Assembly (NCBI GenBank): GCA_035236585.1
Contig: CP141132.1
Coordinates: 44,767,880-44,831,879, forward strand
Length of the DNA: 64,000 nucleotides
Source: Warburgia ugandensis
Lineage: Eukaryota; Streptophyta; Magnoliopsida; Canellales; Canellaceae
Direction: 5' to 3'
Under the pieces are notes generated by a model that had not been told where the DNA came from, ran no database searches, and saw only the letters and a program-made list of their open reading frames with translations. Each line of letters starts with the position of its first letter. The stretch's first letter is position 1. A program made the position numbers and the translations under genes. Of this stretch, positions 12,557 to 24,680 are shown in pieces.

Positions 12557-12739
12557 ATGAAACATGTCTACATTACAAAAAATACCATCCAGCCAGATAG
12601 TGCAATAGCATCAAGTGCTACACTTGTAGAGATGTGGGACAGATTACCATGCATTGCCCATAGAAAAGAGAAAGAAGAAGAAGAATCTCAAAGGAATCAG
12701 ACCTCAAATCCAAGGTCGTGTACTTGCTACCACCTTTAG
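12557..12739 (+). pseudogene. gag zinc-knuckle region of element C
   Basis: Codons from 12616 read C-Y-T-C-R-D-V-G-Q-I-T-M-H-C, a CCHC zinc knuckle used by nucleocapsid to bind RNA. A lysine/glutamate-rich linker and a glutamine/asparagine-rich segment follow, as in element G at about 53299-53400. Fossil. Confidence 0.65.
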
Positions 12740-14204
12740 GCAAGTATAGACACTAGATACGAAGATAAAAGGTAGACTTCATATACATATAACATACCTA
12801 TTAAGATACCATTTGCTAAAAATTCTACATTTTCTTTCACATCATATGAGCTTGCTGAAGGGGTAGAAAGTATATGTATAATTTAGTATTTTGTATAAAA
12901 TTTTGACATGGCTAGGTGAACTAAATTACACAGACATTTTCAAAAAGTTTTAGTTACAATTGGAGAGATGAATAGAGGCCAACTTAATCTTTTTGAACAT
13001 TTTAGAAACATCTATATCATTTCAGGAATGGGCTAATTAATTGTGCAGTTAATGATCATAATGGGGATATAAAAGTTTCATTTGATGATATAGAGAAGTA
13101 GCGATGTATTTCAGATGGAGTTATGGCTTCAAAATGAGTACATGTTACCTTTATTGAGAAGATGGGTAGACGCTTTACTGAGGAATGTGAAATTGTATTG
13201 ATTAAAGTGGAAATTTTGTAGTCTATAGCAATTCCTTAAAAGGAAAGAAATGGGAAATATATGTATACAGTGATATTCCCAAAAAGCAAAAGCTACCATA
13301 GGAAATGAAGGAGTACAAGTCACGAGAAACTAATCATTAAAAATCTAAATGTGAAAAACTTTTGTCATGGATGTAAAGAGATGATAAGTGATATTATTAA
13401 ACATAATTTTGAAAATTACATGAAAAAAGTGAAGTGAGATGAGATATGGTGGGATGAATTTAATTATGAATTTAACTACTTTTGGAACTTTACCAACAAT
13501 GAGTAGGTTAACTTTAAATTGAAGATTTTAATGATAAATAGATAACACGGAGGTAGACAAGAGAATAAGACATTATCTTGCATTGTGAATGGAAAATAAA
13601 ATACAAGAACAAAGGAGATTATAAAAGTACAAGGGGTAATTCAGCATGCTAAATGATTATTGGGGAAGTGTGAAATAGGTTATACTACTCATGATTGAGA
13701 AATCTTAGTTGTGATGTTGGCTTTAAAGATTTGTAGACATTTCTTATATTGGAAAATTTAAGAAAGAATATTAATGTATTAACAAGCTAGAACAAAGTAT
13801 CAGAGTGCACAATGGAAGGGGCATAGAAACTAAAATTCAAATTTTGAAGCATTCACTAAGCATAAAAGTGTCATGTATAATTTTTCACAAATAGGAGTTG
13901 AACATGAGATTGATGAAATGAATGCAATGCTTGAAAGGTTTGGCCTCTTCTACTCAATAATAACTAGAAAAGGCCATTGCAATATCTGATATGTCAGGTT
14001 AGAAGACAGAGATCATGCATTTATAGGCTTTTCAAGAAGTAATTTTTTATTTTTATTTTTAAACGATGTTGCAAATTGTAGAATGTATATTGAAAATGAG
14101 GTCTTTACTAGAAAATTTAGTGGTAAGATCTACCTGATGCAGATGGGAGATTTCGACACCCTTGCATTCATTGGAAAAATAGGATTTGATTAAGAGATAA
14201 ATGA
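12740..14204 (+). mobile_element. Element C: degraded internal stretch with no recognisable domain
   Basis: AT-rich sequence between the gag and the integrase remnants. No frame longer than 65 codons and no reverse-transcriptase motif that I can recognise. Probably heavily decayed pol or inserted unrelated sequence. Confidence 0.4.
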
Positions 14205-14345
14205 TAACATTTAAGTACAAGGAAGATTTATGGTGGCAATGAATCAGGTCAGAAAAGACATTTTGGTGTAGTAGTATGAAGAAGGATGTGGGAGAAATTG
14301 TAGAATACCATTTGATTTTTCACAAGGCCAAGGTGTAACATTAGA
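14205..14345 (+). pseudogene. Integrase N-terminal (zinc-binding) remnant of element C
   Basis: Nucleotide similarity to element G at about 55435-55640: 'caaggaagatttatggtggcaa' parallels G's 'caagggagattggtagtgccaa', and 'atgaagaaggatgtgggagaaattg' parallels G's 'atgaagaaagatgtgggagaatttg'. This is the region just before the catalytic core. Recognisable only by comparison with G. Confidence 0.6.
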
Positions 14346-14439
14346 GATCAGTAAGACTTTAAAACTTCTACATACATCAAAGAAAGCTTGACTTCTACAT
14401 ACATCAAAGAGATTGGATATCTAATTTACTTCACAATTT

Positions 14440-14668
14440 TAGAGCTCTGTACAGAAGTCACTAGGATTATAACTGAGGTTAGAACGAAAAGAGAAGCTAA
14501 TTTTTTATATATTGGCCCATTTAAAATTCTTGAAAGGATTGAGATTGGTACATATAGATTGACCCTAGCACCACATTTGACAAAAGCTTGTTTTTTATGT
14601 ATTTTATGTGATCGAAGTATTTACACAATACTAATCATTCACTTGAGCAAGTATCAGTAAAGGTACAC
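14440..14668 (+). pseudogene. Integrase C-terminal remnant of element C
   Basis: The frame 14388-14660 contains IGPFKILERIEIGTYRLTLA, the GPF(E/K)ILERI...YRL(A/T)LP signature of the chromovirus integrase C-terminal domain, followed by a stretch matching the '...HVSMLRKY' tail as it appears in G near 56530. It lies about 100 bases before the LTR. Fossil. Confidence 0.75.
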
Positions 14669-15021
14669 CAAGACTAGGGAGTTACATGCTTGGAAATCAA
14701 GAGAAGAATTCAAAGTTATATTAAGGAGATAAGGAATTTTGAGGGTGAAATTCTTTGAAGGGGGTAGTAATGTAATATCTAAGATTTTTAAATTTCATTT
14801 CTATATAATTTTTACAAATATTTATGAAGTGGAATGAAATTTATGGAAATTTTTAGTCTTTTTGGAGTTTGAAAAAATTAAGAAAATTATAAACAGCCAC
14901 TTAAGTGTTGTAACCTCAAATTTTGAATTCTACACAAAAAAAAATTCCAGCAACATTAAGTATGCTGAAATTGGAATTAGGATAAAGAATTTATGACAAT
15001 TCATTTCAATAAAAATAAGAC

Positions 15022-15039
15022 AAAAAAAAAAAAAAAAAA
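15022..15039. repeat. Poly-A run
   Basis: Eighteen consecutive A within the LTR of element C. The other LTRs of the group do not show it, so it is a local expansion. Confidence 0.8.
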
Positions 15040-17296
15040 CTAGAAATGGCTCAAATAGGAGGCACAATTTTTTATAATGGCACCCCCATTAAGAGAAAAA
15101 AGTTAGGTTTTCTTGACTATTACCCAAACCTGATAGGAAAAGAAAGGAAACTTAAGAGAGTGAGAGAGAAGAAGAAGAAGAAGATGAAGGGGAAGAGGAA
15201 GAGGAAAGAAAGAAAGAAAGAGAAAGAGAGGGGAAGACAATGGGAAGAGAGGAGGTCACCGTGCCATTTTGATGGTGAAGAAATGATGGCAGGTCGGCAA
15301 TCAGTCTCCAGTATCATGTTTCCCTTCCTTAGAACTACAAGATACCTAAAGAATAGATGAGATATGGGATGCTTTGATAGGTCGATCAGAAGGACCAATG
15401 CATGGTGAAAAGGAACATTTTCATAAAATAGTGATCAATCTCCAACTCCAGCAGCCACAGACAATGGGGAATTGCAAAAAGAGGTAAGATCTAAAAAACC
15501 AACATTTGATATGGATCCATTTTACTAGATTTGCTTGAATGCACATCAAATCTAGATTTTAGACTGATCAAAACTTTAAATCTATAATCTATGCTTAGAA
15601 GGATTGAGATCAAACCATTGGATTGCTCAAATTGGACTGAGATTTCATGATCTGTTGCTGAGACTGATCAGATAATCTCTATTATTCATTTTACAACCAT
15701 TGATCTACTATGAGAAACAATTTATTTGAAATAAATTAAACATATTTCCTATTGGATGCTTAGATCCAACCACTTTCAACCAAGTTTAGCCATCAAATCA
15801 TTTGTAAAAGACAGATCCAACCACTCCTAACAAATCTCAGTCCTAAAATGACTTAGACCCCAACCGATATTTTATGCATGATTATATCTAAGACCTTAAT
15901 CACCTCATTTTAACGATGATGGCTTATCATCAAGTGCATAGACATGATTTTATTCTATTGCACCAATCTACGCCTTGAAAATTCCATTTATAATTAATAT
16001 TGATTATCTATAGTCAACTTTGCATCAGGTCTCATGTTTTGTACTTAGTAAAGAGGATATGATGATTTTGGGTTGTCAAATCATGGACAGATCACAAATA
16101 CCTGATACATGAAACCCTATTTTATGAAAATGGACTAAGATCTTTCCCTTGGTTTGTAATCACATCTGTATTCTTAAAAGTAATTATGCAACTTCACATT
16201 TTCAAATGAAATATGACTATTGGATGATCTCAAAAATAAAACATCAAACCACCATCCAATGGTTATAATGTGATAAGAATAGATCTAAACTTTTAAAATG
16301 CAAATTAGACAATTAATTAGTAGTTGGGTTGTTGATCTGCAAAACCAGTTATTTGTAGTGGTGTGGATGAGTAGTTTGTAATATGAGTGAGTCAATTTGG
16401 ATCATTGATAGCAAATCAACAATGCAGATCTAACTAATGGATATATGATCAATGATTCAGGTCTTAGAAATTAAAGTAGCAACCTAAATGACCAAGATTA
16501 TGTGACTTTAATCATCAGATTAGTTATAAAAGTTAGATTTATGATTAATATTAAGTATAGTTTAAGTTAGAAACATTTGAACCTACCTAAGAAAAGATGT
16601 GTAGTTGTATGCTATTGTAAGATCCATAATTGATGTATGAATTGGGCACTGATTTTTTATATACAACACAAGTTGAGTCATAATCTGAGCTGAAGTAGAG
16701 ACATAATTGAACTCAGAGAGCATCATAAGAGGTAGGAAATCTAATACTACCAAGTTTCAAATGAACTTCAAAATGGAAAATAGTTTGTGAACTATTTCTA
16801 GGTTAGAAAGGTTTGATTATACCAATGATTTGATATATATGCATGTTATTTGAGTATACATGATTTTCATGTAGATCCATGATTTATCATATGTTCCTTA
16901 TTTGACATTCTTATAAGTGATGCATGTAAATTGATATATGGTTTTAAATTCATGTTGCATACCTAATTTTTGAAAGAATAATGTATCGTTCAGTTTAAGG
17001 TGTTCAAATGTTTACCTTAATTGTGAAATAAGAAGAATTGTGATTTGTATATGCATGATTTCCATACTTTGAAAGGAAGGCTTGAAACAACATGGTTTTG
17101 CATGGGGTATGCATGTTATATGGTACGATTTGATATGTATGAATATGAATTGATTTGGCTATTTAGCCATGCTTCGAAATGAATACTTGAGATACATGGC
17201 TTTACGTAAAGTATGCATGCCATTTGATATTATTCAAGATGTATGATATTGATCTTTTGGTGGTGATTACCCATTTGGCTGGCCTGCCTTATTGTG

Positions 17297-18155
17297 TCCC
17301 CAGTTCACCGTCTGCCCAATCCAGGTGACACTACACCGGCCAGCCGGGACCGCATAGCCAAACCGCCTTCCTCATCACAAGCCGCACCTCTACAGGTATC
17401 CTCTCTAGCAGATGCATCTTCTCTAGCGGCATCATCTTCCCCACCCCTGAATCAGACGACGCTTAAAAAAGGCGTCGTGTTTTTGTTCACGTCGGCTCAT
17501 CTCTTCCACTAGTCTTGCCAAACGCCTGTCAACCATGTGACGTCCAGATAGACTAGTCAGGCCTACCCAAGGAGGAAAAGCCTAGATTGGGTTTTCCACA
17601 CTCTCTTCTCCTCTCCCTTTCCCTCTTTTCCCTCCTTTCCTCTCTTTCCCTTTCCCCCTTCCCCTTCCCCTTCCCCTCCAGGTCCATCTCCTCCATTCTC
17701 CTATCTTCTTCTTCGTGGGTTTTGTCTTGCTTTTGTTAAAAACCAGATTTTTTAATAAAATCCCATTTTTGCCCTTCATCTTTAAATGCAATTACATTTC
17801 TAGACTTTTTAGTTAATTACATCTGTATCCCCACTTTATTTACATCTGTGTTCCTGTTCCATTGAAGCTTTATTTTATCCATCTTTTGACAGTGTTATCC
17901 AGGGACAATGCTATCCATGGATTATGTGATTGAAGGATGTTTGATTAGTTTTATTTTAAGTTTTCTGGAATTGAAAGTTATGTAAAGTGCATCATTTGAA
18001 TAAATCTGAATAGTTAGGTTAGTTTTGTTATTTTCTTTAAGTTTTAAATAATTAAATTTTATTAAAAACTTCACTGAAAGCGAGTCCCTATGGGATTGAC
18101 CCATATTTTCATAGCTATACTACAATAGCCTGTGCACTCGAAGAAAACATCAACT
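17297..18155 (+). mobile_element. Element D: 5' LTR
   Basis: Aligns with 27312-28160. It includes a GC-rich start, a small hairpin (17456-17478), a pyrimidine tract (about 17597-17695), then an AT-rich tail with 'aagcgagtccctatgggat' and an end 'gaaaacatcaact'. Sequence to the left belongs to element C. Frames at 17294-17512 and 17582-17791 are composition artefacts. Confidence 0.8.
17456..17478 (+). other. Hairpin followed by a T-rich run in the LTR of D
   Basis: ACGACGC (17456-17462) and GCGTCGT (17472-17478) are perfect complements around a 9-base A-rich loop, followed by a T-rich stretch. The other LTR has ACGATGCC (27471-27478) and GGTGTCGT (27486-27493), which still pair in RNA through two G-U wobbles. 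Perhaps part of the RNA leader or 3'-end signal; role unknown. Confidence 0.5.
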
Positions 18156-18161
18156 AGTTTT

Positions 18162-18179
18162 TGGCGTCATTGCCCGGGA
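18162..18179 (+). other. Primer-binding site of element D (tRNA-Asp type)
   Basis: TGGCGTCATTGCCCGGGA lies 6 bases after the LTR end. It closely matches the TGGCGCCGTTGCCGGGGA sequence known as the tRNA-Asp primer site of many Athila-type elements, where reverse transcription starts. Confidence 0.8.
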
Positions 18180-19283
18180 CTTACAAAGGAGTTTTTATAA
18201 AGTTTAATTAAAAAAATCTAAAAAAATAAAAATATTAGGAATTTCATTTTAGGTGCATTTTTTTATTTTATTTTAATGCATAACCACCTAATTTCCTGGA
18301 ATTGGTACTTATTTCTAAAATTTCTTTTTCAGGGAAATAGGAAAGTGGAGAAAATTGGCAAGAAAATCTTCATCAACATGAAAATTTTCCTGCTTTCCTA
18401 GATTAGGATTTTTTTTCCTTTTGAGTGAAGCATGTAGTGAGGATCCTTATAAATTGCAATTTCTATTTTCATTATAAAGGGTTATATAATACAGGGCAAG
18501 TGTGGGATAAGGTGGCCCACACTTGATCTTCATCAAAAACCCCACTGTAAGTTTCCTCACTCATTTGAATTCCTAGATTAGGGTTTGCATTTAGAGTAAA
18601 TTTGCATTGTTTGTTAGGATAAATCATATAGAAAGCATCCTCTTATAATTGTTACATTTTTAGGTTTTGCATTAGTTTATCGCTTTTATTTGCATCTTAG
18701 GACACGGTTAATGCTTTAAGGTGATATATATGCTGATTGAGCTGCCATGGAGTTTGGAATTAATTAGTAAGGGCACCCTACCCCCATAAGATCAAAGGTG
18801 GATTTCATCACCACTCTTTGACCCACCTAGGATAATCACCTCAAGCGTGCTATCCTAGCCTTTAATTCAATTTAAAATCAATCAGAAGAGACCTATAGGG
18901 CTATCACATGCTCGTAGGACCCTCTTACTAAGAATAGATTTATTGTCACTCCAGTGGCTTTGGAGCAGTGTGGTTATTGAGGGTTGTCTAATAGAGCCTC
19001 GCTCTTCCCTCACCTCCTATTGACATTTGTGAGGTCTAAACACCTCCTTGCACGAGGGTTGTATTAACCACCTTACAAAGAACCTAACTGGTAAGTAATA
19101 ATTAAGTCTAAAGGAGAGGAGGAGCACTAGATTAGGCTAATTAAAAGCATTGTCCCCACGCATATTCAAGAAAATCAATATATTGCTTATTAGCCAAAGG
19201 TGTTTGATTGTGTCTTTTTGCTTACATCACATAGAGTTAGAGTTAGCATTTAGAAGTATGACATTTTAGATTAGGAATAGTTC
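18180..19283 (+). mobile_element. Element D: untranslated leader before gag
   Basis: About 1.1 kb without a meaningful open frame. Long leaders are usual in Athila/Tat elements. Contains a block near 18760-19080 with mixed GC content but no recognised signal. Confidence 0.6.
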
Positions 19284-20897
19284 ATGCAAGGGCATCGATC
19301 TCAAAACCCTGAGCTACTACCATTAAACCCAGAGATTCAACCCATCCAAAACCAAGGGGAAAGAAACCTAGTTCCTATCCCTATGGCTGAACCACCAATC
19401 GAGATTGAGTGCAAGACCATTAGAGATTTTTATGCTCTGCTCCAATTAAATACCCCCTCCTACATAGCTTTACCTCCCACTACTGATGACCACGTTGAGT
19501 TAAAGCCATGACTAATTCAGTTACTTCCTACTTTTTATGGTCGAGACCGAGAAGACCCATACGTACATATCAAGGAGTTCCTTGATATTTGTGTCACATT
19601 TAGGTTCCAAAATGTTTTGGATGATTCAATTAGGTTAAGGTTATTCCAATTCTCACTTAAGGACAAAGCCAAGTCATGGCTTAATTCCTTGGAGGAAGGT
19701 TCCATACATACATGGGACCAATTGTCTAAGAAGTTCCTGAAGAAGTTCTTCCCTGTTCACAAAACAAATGCCCTGCGATGTGAAATTATAAATTTCCAAC
19801 AAAGGGATGATGAACACTATTATGAATGTTGGGAACGGTGGATTGAACTGCTACAAAAATGCCCTCATCATGGATTTGAGAAATGGCAGCAAGCTCAATA
19901 CTTCTATGAGGTATTGACACCTCAAAATAAACAAATGATAGATGTAGCATGTGGAGGGATCCTCATGTTAAAAGATGAAAGTGAAGCTTCAAAATTCTTT
20001 CAAACTGTACCTGATAATTCTTAGCATTGGGATTATTCAAATAGGAGAGAAAGAACTAACCAGCCCACTAAGAAAGGAGGTATCTATGAGATAGGAGCAC
20101 ATACTAATCTATCTGATAAGCTTGACTTTGTCTCTAAAAACTTAAATAGAAGAATGGACAAGCTTGAAACTATGTTTCAATCTTTCATGGCTGTTACATT
20201 ATCCTAGAAACCTCCACAAGATGTATGTGCTACTTGTTCTAGTCCATCCCATTTAACCTTAACATGTCCATCTAATAAAGTATTCCCTGAATATCTTGTA
20301 AACCAAGCAAATGCATTGAATGCATATTGCCAACCTAGTGACAACCCTTATTCTGAGACCTACAACCCTGGATGGGTTAGGCATCCCAATTTGTCTTAGT
20401 TGAAGAATAACCATAGAGTGGGGCCATCTGTAAATCCCCCTGTCCAAAACTTTCCTCTTAGAACTACAGTTCCCCATCAGCCACCTAGTTTTCAACAACC
20501 TCTACAACAAAAGAAACCATATTCAAAGGAAAACATCCACACCATGGCGGAACAATTTGCAGAAGATAATGATTACACTAAAAAGGCCTTACACTAATTG
20601 CAAAATGAAAGTAGACATTCAGCCAATGTCAACTCTCAAGCCATAGCTAAGCTAGAGGTGCAAATAAGCCGATTGTGTGCTGAATTACATAATAGAGGAA
20701 AGGGTCAGTTTCCTAGTCAACCCATCCCTAACCCTAAGGGTCAATTCGAGATAGGGTCAAGTTCTCAAAACCATAACCCTCATGAGCATGCCAAGTCCAT
20801 AATCACCCTTAGAAATGGTCGTCAAATTGATAACAAAGAAGAAACAAAAAGAGGAAACAAAAATACAAGAAAAGGAGAAAACATAACAACCCTATAG
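19284..20897 (+). pseudogene. gag of element D
   Basis: The N-terminal frame from 19284 has a proline/glutamine-rich start (PEIQPIQNQGERNLVPIPMA) and the TIRDFYALLQ-like segment typical of Athila/Tat gag. The capsid core at 19617-20024 shows LFQFSLKDKAKSWLNSLEEG, WDQLSKKFLKKFFP and CWERWIELLQKCPHHGF, the standard Retrotrans_gag signature. A C-terminal asparagine/glutamine-rich part with HAKSIITLRNGRQI (around 20790) marks the gag-protease border seen in this clade. Structural protein of the cytoplasmic virus-like particle. Start chosen at the first Met after the leader. Broken. Confidence 0.85.
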
Positions 20898-21129
20898 AAC
20901 CTATAGTGGAGGCACCCTATGTGCCTAAAGCCCCTTTTCCCCAATTACTGAATAAAGCTAGGAAGGGATCAAACTTCAATGAGTTAATGAAAGTGTTTAA
21001 ACATGTACAAATCAATATATCATTGCTCAATGCAATTAAAGACATCCCGACCTATGCCAAATTCTTAAAAGAGCTCTACACAACAAAGGAAAGCTTAATG
21101 TGCAAAAGAAAACCTTCCTCACTTAACAG

Positions 21130-21696
21130 GTGAGCTCCTTGAGTCAACACAAGACCCCACCAAAATTTAGAGACCTAAGATGTCCTACAATCACTTGTTT
21201 CATTGGAGATCATGTCATAGATAGCACACTTCTTGACTTAGGGGCTAGTCTTAACTTGTTGCCATACTCAATTTATGAGCAACTAAAACTTGGTGAGTTG
21301 AAACCAACCACTACCACGCTGCAATTAGCCAATAGATCAATCAAGATACCTCGTGGTTTGGTTGAAGACGTCTTGATACAGGTGGATAAGTTTTATTACC
21401 CTATTGATTTCATTGTGCTAGACACCCAACCTATATCAGATCTTGGTAGTCAAATCCCAGTTATCCTTGGACGTCCATTCTTGGCAACGTCTAACACCAT
21501 TATTAACTATAGGAATGGTGTACTGAAACTCTTATTTGGCAATATGAAAGTTAAGCTTAATGTCTTTAATGCCGATCAACAACATTTAGACCTCGATGAA
21601 CCCTATGATGTCAACTTGATAGAGAGTCATTCACCATCGTCCATCTCAGACCCACTAGAGGCTTGTCTAATGCACTTAGTGAAGAATTGGATGTAG
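21130..21696 (+). pseudogene. Aspartic protease region of element D
   Basis: The frame contains PTITCFIGDHVIDSTLLDLG, then AS-LNLLPYSIYEQL (from about 21235), the retropepsin active-site region in the form usual for Athila/Tat, followed by ANRSIKIPRGLVEDVLIQV, FIVLDT and PVILGRPFLATS, the beta strands of the fold and its C-terminal ILGRPFLAT signature. The enzyme cuts the polyprotein. Fossil. Confidence 0.85.
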
Positions 21697-22950
21697 ACAA
21701 GTCTATTGAGGAGGTAAACAATCTTTTAGATGCTGTACCACTCATGGATACCTCTAAGTGCGATCCTTATGTGGAACCACTCCCACCATCTAAATCTGTC
21801 CCCATACCCTCAATAGAGCAACCACCTTCTCTGGACCTAAAACCCTTGCCTGATAACTTAAAATATTCATATTTAGGCCCAGATGAAACCTTACCTGTAA
21901 TAATAGTATCAGACTTAGATAAAGAATATGAGGGTAAGCTGTTAGATGCTCTTAAGGAACATAAAATTGCTCTAGGGTGGACAATAGCACACATAAAAGG
22001 GATAAGTCCAGCCTTATGTATGCATAGGAAACATCTAGAAGAAAATGAAAAACCTTCTAGGGAGACTCAAAGGCGACTGAACCCCCACATGAAGGATGTA
22101 GTTAGAGATGAAGTCCTCAAGCTCTTAGATGTTGGCATCATACACCCTATCTCTAATAGTACTTGGGTTAGCCCGGTTCAGGTTGTACCTAAGAAATTTG
22201 GGTTTACGGTAGTAAAAAATGAGGATAACAAGTTAGTCCCCACCCACATGACCACTGGGTGGAGAGTTTGTATTGACTATCGAAAGTTGAACGCGGTCAT
22301 GAGGAAAGATCATTTTCCTCTACCTTTCATTGACCAAATACTAGAGAGGTTAGCCAAACATAGCTATTATTGTTTTTTGGATGGATATTCCAGTTATAAC
22401 CAAATTCCTATAGCACCAAAGGATCAGGAGAAGACCACCTTCACCTACCCTTTTGGAACATTTGCTTATAGACGTATGCCTTTTGGGCTTTGTAACGCTC
22501 CAGATACATTTCAAAGGTGTATGTTGAGCATTTTCTCAAACATGGTAGAGAGATTCCTTAAGGTGTTTATGGATGACTTCTCAGTATTTGGGTCATCATT
22601 TGATGAGTGCCTGCACCACTTGAAGTAAGTCCTTGTAAGGTGTTAGGAGAAGAATCTGGCTTTAAATTGGGAAAAGTGTCATTTTATGGTACGGAGTGGG
22701 ATAGTATTAGGCCACATAATATCACCCAATGGGATAGAAGTTGATAAGGCAAAAGTCGATTTAATAGCCAACCTTCCTCCACCAAGGACAGTAAAAAAAT
22801 TTGCTCCTTTTTAGGACATGTTGGCTTTTACAGACAATTCATCAAAGTTTTTAGCAAAATTTCCAAGCCCCTATGTAATTTACTTACAAAGGAGGCCACT
22901 TTTGACTTTGATGAGGACTGTAAGAAAGCATTTGAGTGACTCAAGGCTAA
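21697..22950 (+). pseudogene. Reverse transcriptase of element D
   Basis: The frame at 21663-22628 begins with an acidic/proline linker, then LGWTIAHIKGISPALCMHR, the pre-RT block of this clade. RT motifs follow in order: GIIHPISNSTWVSPVQVVPK, WRVCIDYRKLNAV, FCF-like 'YYCFLDGYSSYNQI', FAYRRMPFGLCNAP and the catalytic FMDDFSVFG (about 22567). RNA-templated DNA synthesis in the particle. Downstream to 22950 the thumb and connection segments are recognisable in other frames. Broken. Confidence 0.88.
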
Positions 22951-22951
22951 A

Positions 22952-23400
22952 TTGACTTCTGCACCTATTATTCGACCACTAGATTGGAACACACCATTCA
23001 AAATAATGTGTGATGCATCGGATTATGCCATTGGAGCTGTTTTGGGGCAACGCATTGATAAACTTCCCCATGTGACACATTACGCTAGTAAAACACTAAG
23101 TGATGCACAACTCAACTATTCCACTACTGAGAAAGAGTAGTTAGCTATAGTGTTTGCTCTGGATAAGTTTAGATCTTACCTGTTAGGGTCTAAGGTTATA
23201 GTATACTCGAATCATGCGGCTTTAAAGCACCTCCTTTCTAAAAAGGATGTAAAACCTAGGTTGATTCGTTGGATCCTACTGCTACAAGAGTTTGACTTAG
23301 AAATTAGGGACAAGAAAGGTTCAGAAAATGTGGTAGCAAATCACTTATCTAGATTAGTGGCGAAGCACACTAGCAATCAAGGGCCTATAACTAAGTCATT
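22952..23400 (+). pseudogene. RNase H region of element D
   Basis: Frame 22952-23140 has FKIMCDASDYAIGAVLGQR and HYASKTLSDAQLNYSTTEKE, the canonical gypsy RNase H opening, whose D and E residues bind metal. Frame 23150-23566 continues with [19 protein letters not shown] and the [20 protein letters not shown] end. Degrades the RNA strand during cDNA synthesis. Fossil. Confidence 0.88.
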
Positions 23401-23569
23401 CCCAAATGAACACTTATTGCATGTTTCCCAGTTACCTTGGTATGGAGATATTGTTAATTATCTTGTTACAGGACAAATGCCTAATCATTGGACCACACAA
23501 GATAAAAAGAGATTTTTAACCGAGGTTAGATATTTTACTTGTGATGACCCGTACTTATTCAAGTAGTGT

Positions 23570-24680
23570 CCTGACCAAGTAATTAGGAGATGCATACCCG
23601 ATAGTGAACATAATCAAATCATCTCCTTTTGTCATGATCATTCATGTGGGGGCCATTTCAGCTCTAAAAAGACAGCTGCAAAAATTTTGCAGTGTGTATT
23701 TTATTGGCCTACCATATTTAAGGATGCTCATTCTTACTGCAAAGCATGTGCACGGTGTCAAAGGTTAGGAAGTTTAGGAAGACAACATATGATGCCCTTA
23801 AACCCAATCCTTGTCATCGAAGCTTTTGATATTTGGGGCATAGATTTTATGGGACCTTTTCCTAATTCTTTCAGAAATCTATACATCCTAGTGGGAGTGG
23901 ACTATGTGTCCAAGTGGGTGGAGGCTGTACCCTACAAAACCAATGATCACAAGGTTGCGGTAAAGTTTTTAAAAGAAAATATTTTTGCAAGGTATGGTAC
24001 TCCAAGAGCCATAATAAGTGATGGGGAAAAACACTTTTGTAATAAGGTGGTTGAGAATTTAATGAAAAAGTATGGTGTCAACCATAGGATAGCTACCCCA
24101 TACCACCCTTAGACTAGTGGTCAAGTAGAGGTATCCAATACAGAAATAAAGTGGATTCTAGAAAAGACAGTCAATCCAAATAGGAAAGACTGGTCTCTGA
24201 GACTTATTGATGCTTTATGGGCTTATCGTACAGCATATAAAATCCTTATAGGAATGTTACCCTACCGCTTGGTCTATGGAAAGGCCTGCCACTTACCAAT
24301 AGAGTTAGAGCATAAGGTATATTGGGCTATCAAAAAGCTAAATTTTGACTTAGATTCTGTTGGAACCCACAGAAAACTCTAACACAATGAGTTGGAGGAA
24401 TTGAGGAAAGATGCAAATGAGTCTGCACGATTGTACAAAGACAGCATGAAGGTTGTACATGATTGACATATTCTAATAAAATCCTTCACACCAGGTCAAA
24501 AAGTCTTACTGTATAATTCTAGATTACATCTATTCCCAGGAAAACTTAGATCTAGATGGACCAGACCCTATATAGTATGCACAATCTATCCTCATGGGCC
24601 ATTGAGATTGAATAGGATGGAGAAATCCAAAAGGTCAATGGTCAAAGGTTAAAACCTTTCCTAGAAATGCCTGACCTTGA
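23570..24680 (+). pseudogene. Integrase of element D
   Basis: Zinc-binding part at about 23625-23760 (HDHSCGGHFSSKKTA; CKACARCQR). Catalytic core in frame 23687-24112 with FDIWGIDFMGPFP, VDYVSKWVEAVP, ARYGTPRAIISDGEKHF and HRIATPYHP. The C-terminal part to about 24680 includes the sequence used above to recognise the X fragment at 10560-10955. Inserts the cDNA into host DNA. The sequence is clearly Athila/Tat-like rather than chromoviral: no chromodomain follows. Fossil. Confidence 0.88.

Larger units (their letters stand above)
11881..14770 (+). mobile_element. Element C: internal region, Tekay/Del-like chromovirus fossil
   Basis: Carries gag, a zinc knuckle and integrase pieces in the usual order on the plus strand, followed by a polypurine tract (ttgaagggggtagtaa, 14755-14770) and an LTR start. 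At 2.9 kb it is much shorter than the roughly 4.5 kb interior of element G, so it holds only part of the usual coding region. I could not identify a 5' LTR or primer site. Many breaks. Confidence 0.7.

Noticed and set aside
13129-13323. Small minus-strand frame within element C
   Set aside because: Opposite to element direction, AT-rich, no recognisable similarity.
15046-15398. 104- and 92-codon frames on opposite strands
   Set aside because: Purine-rich low-complexity stretch (lysine/glutamate one way, phenylalanine/leucine the other) in the LTR of element C.
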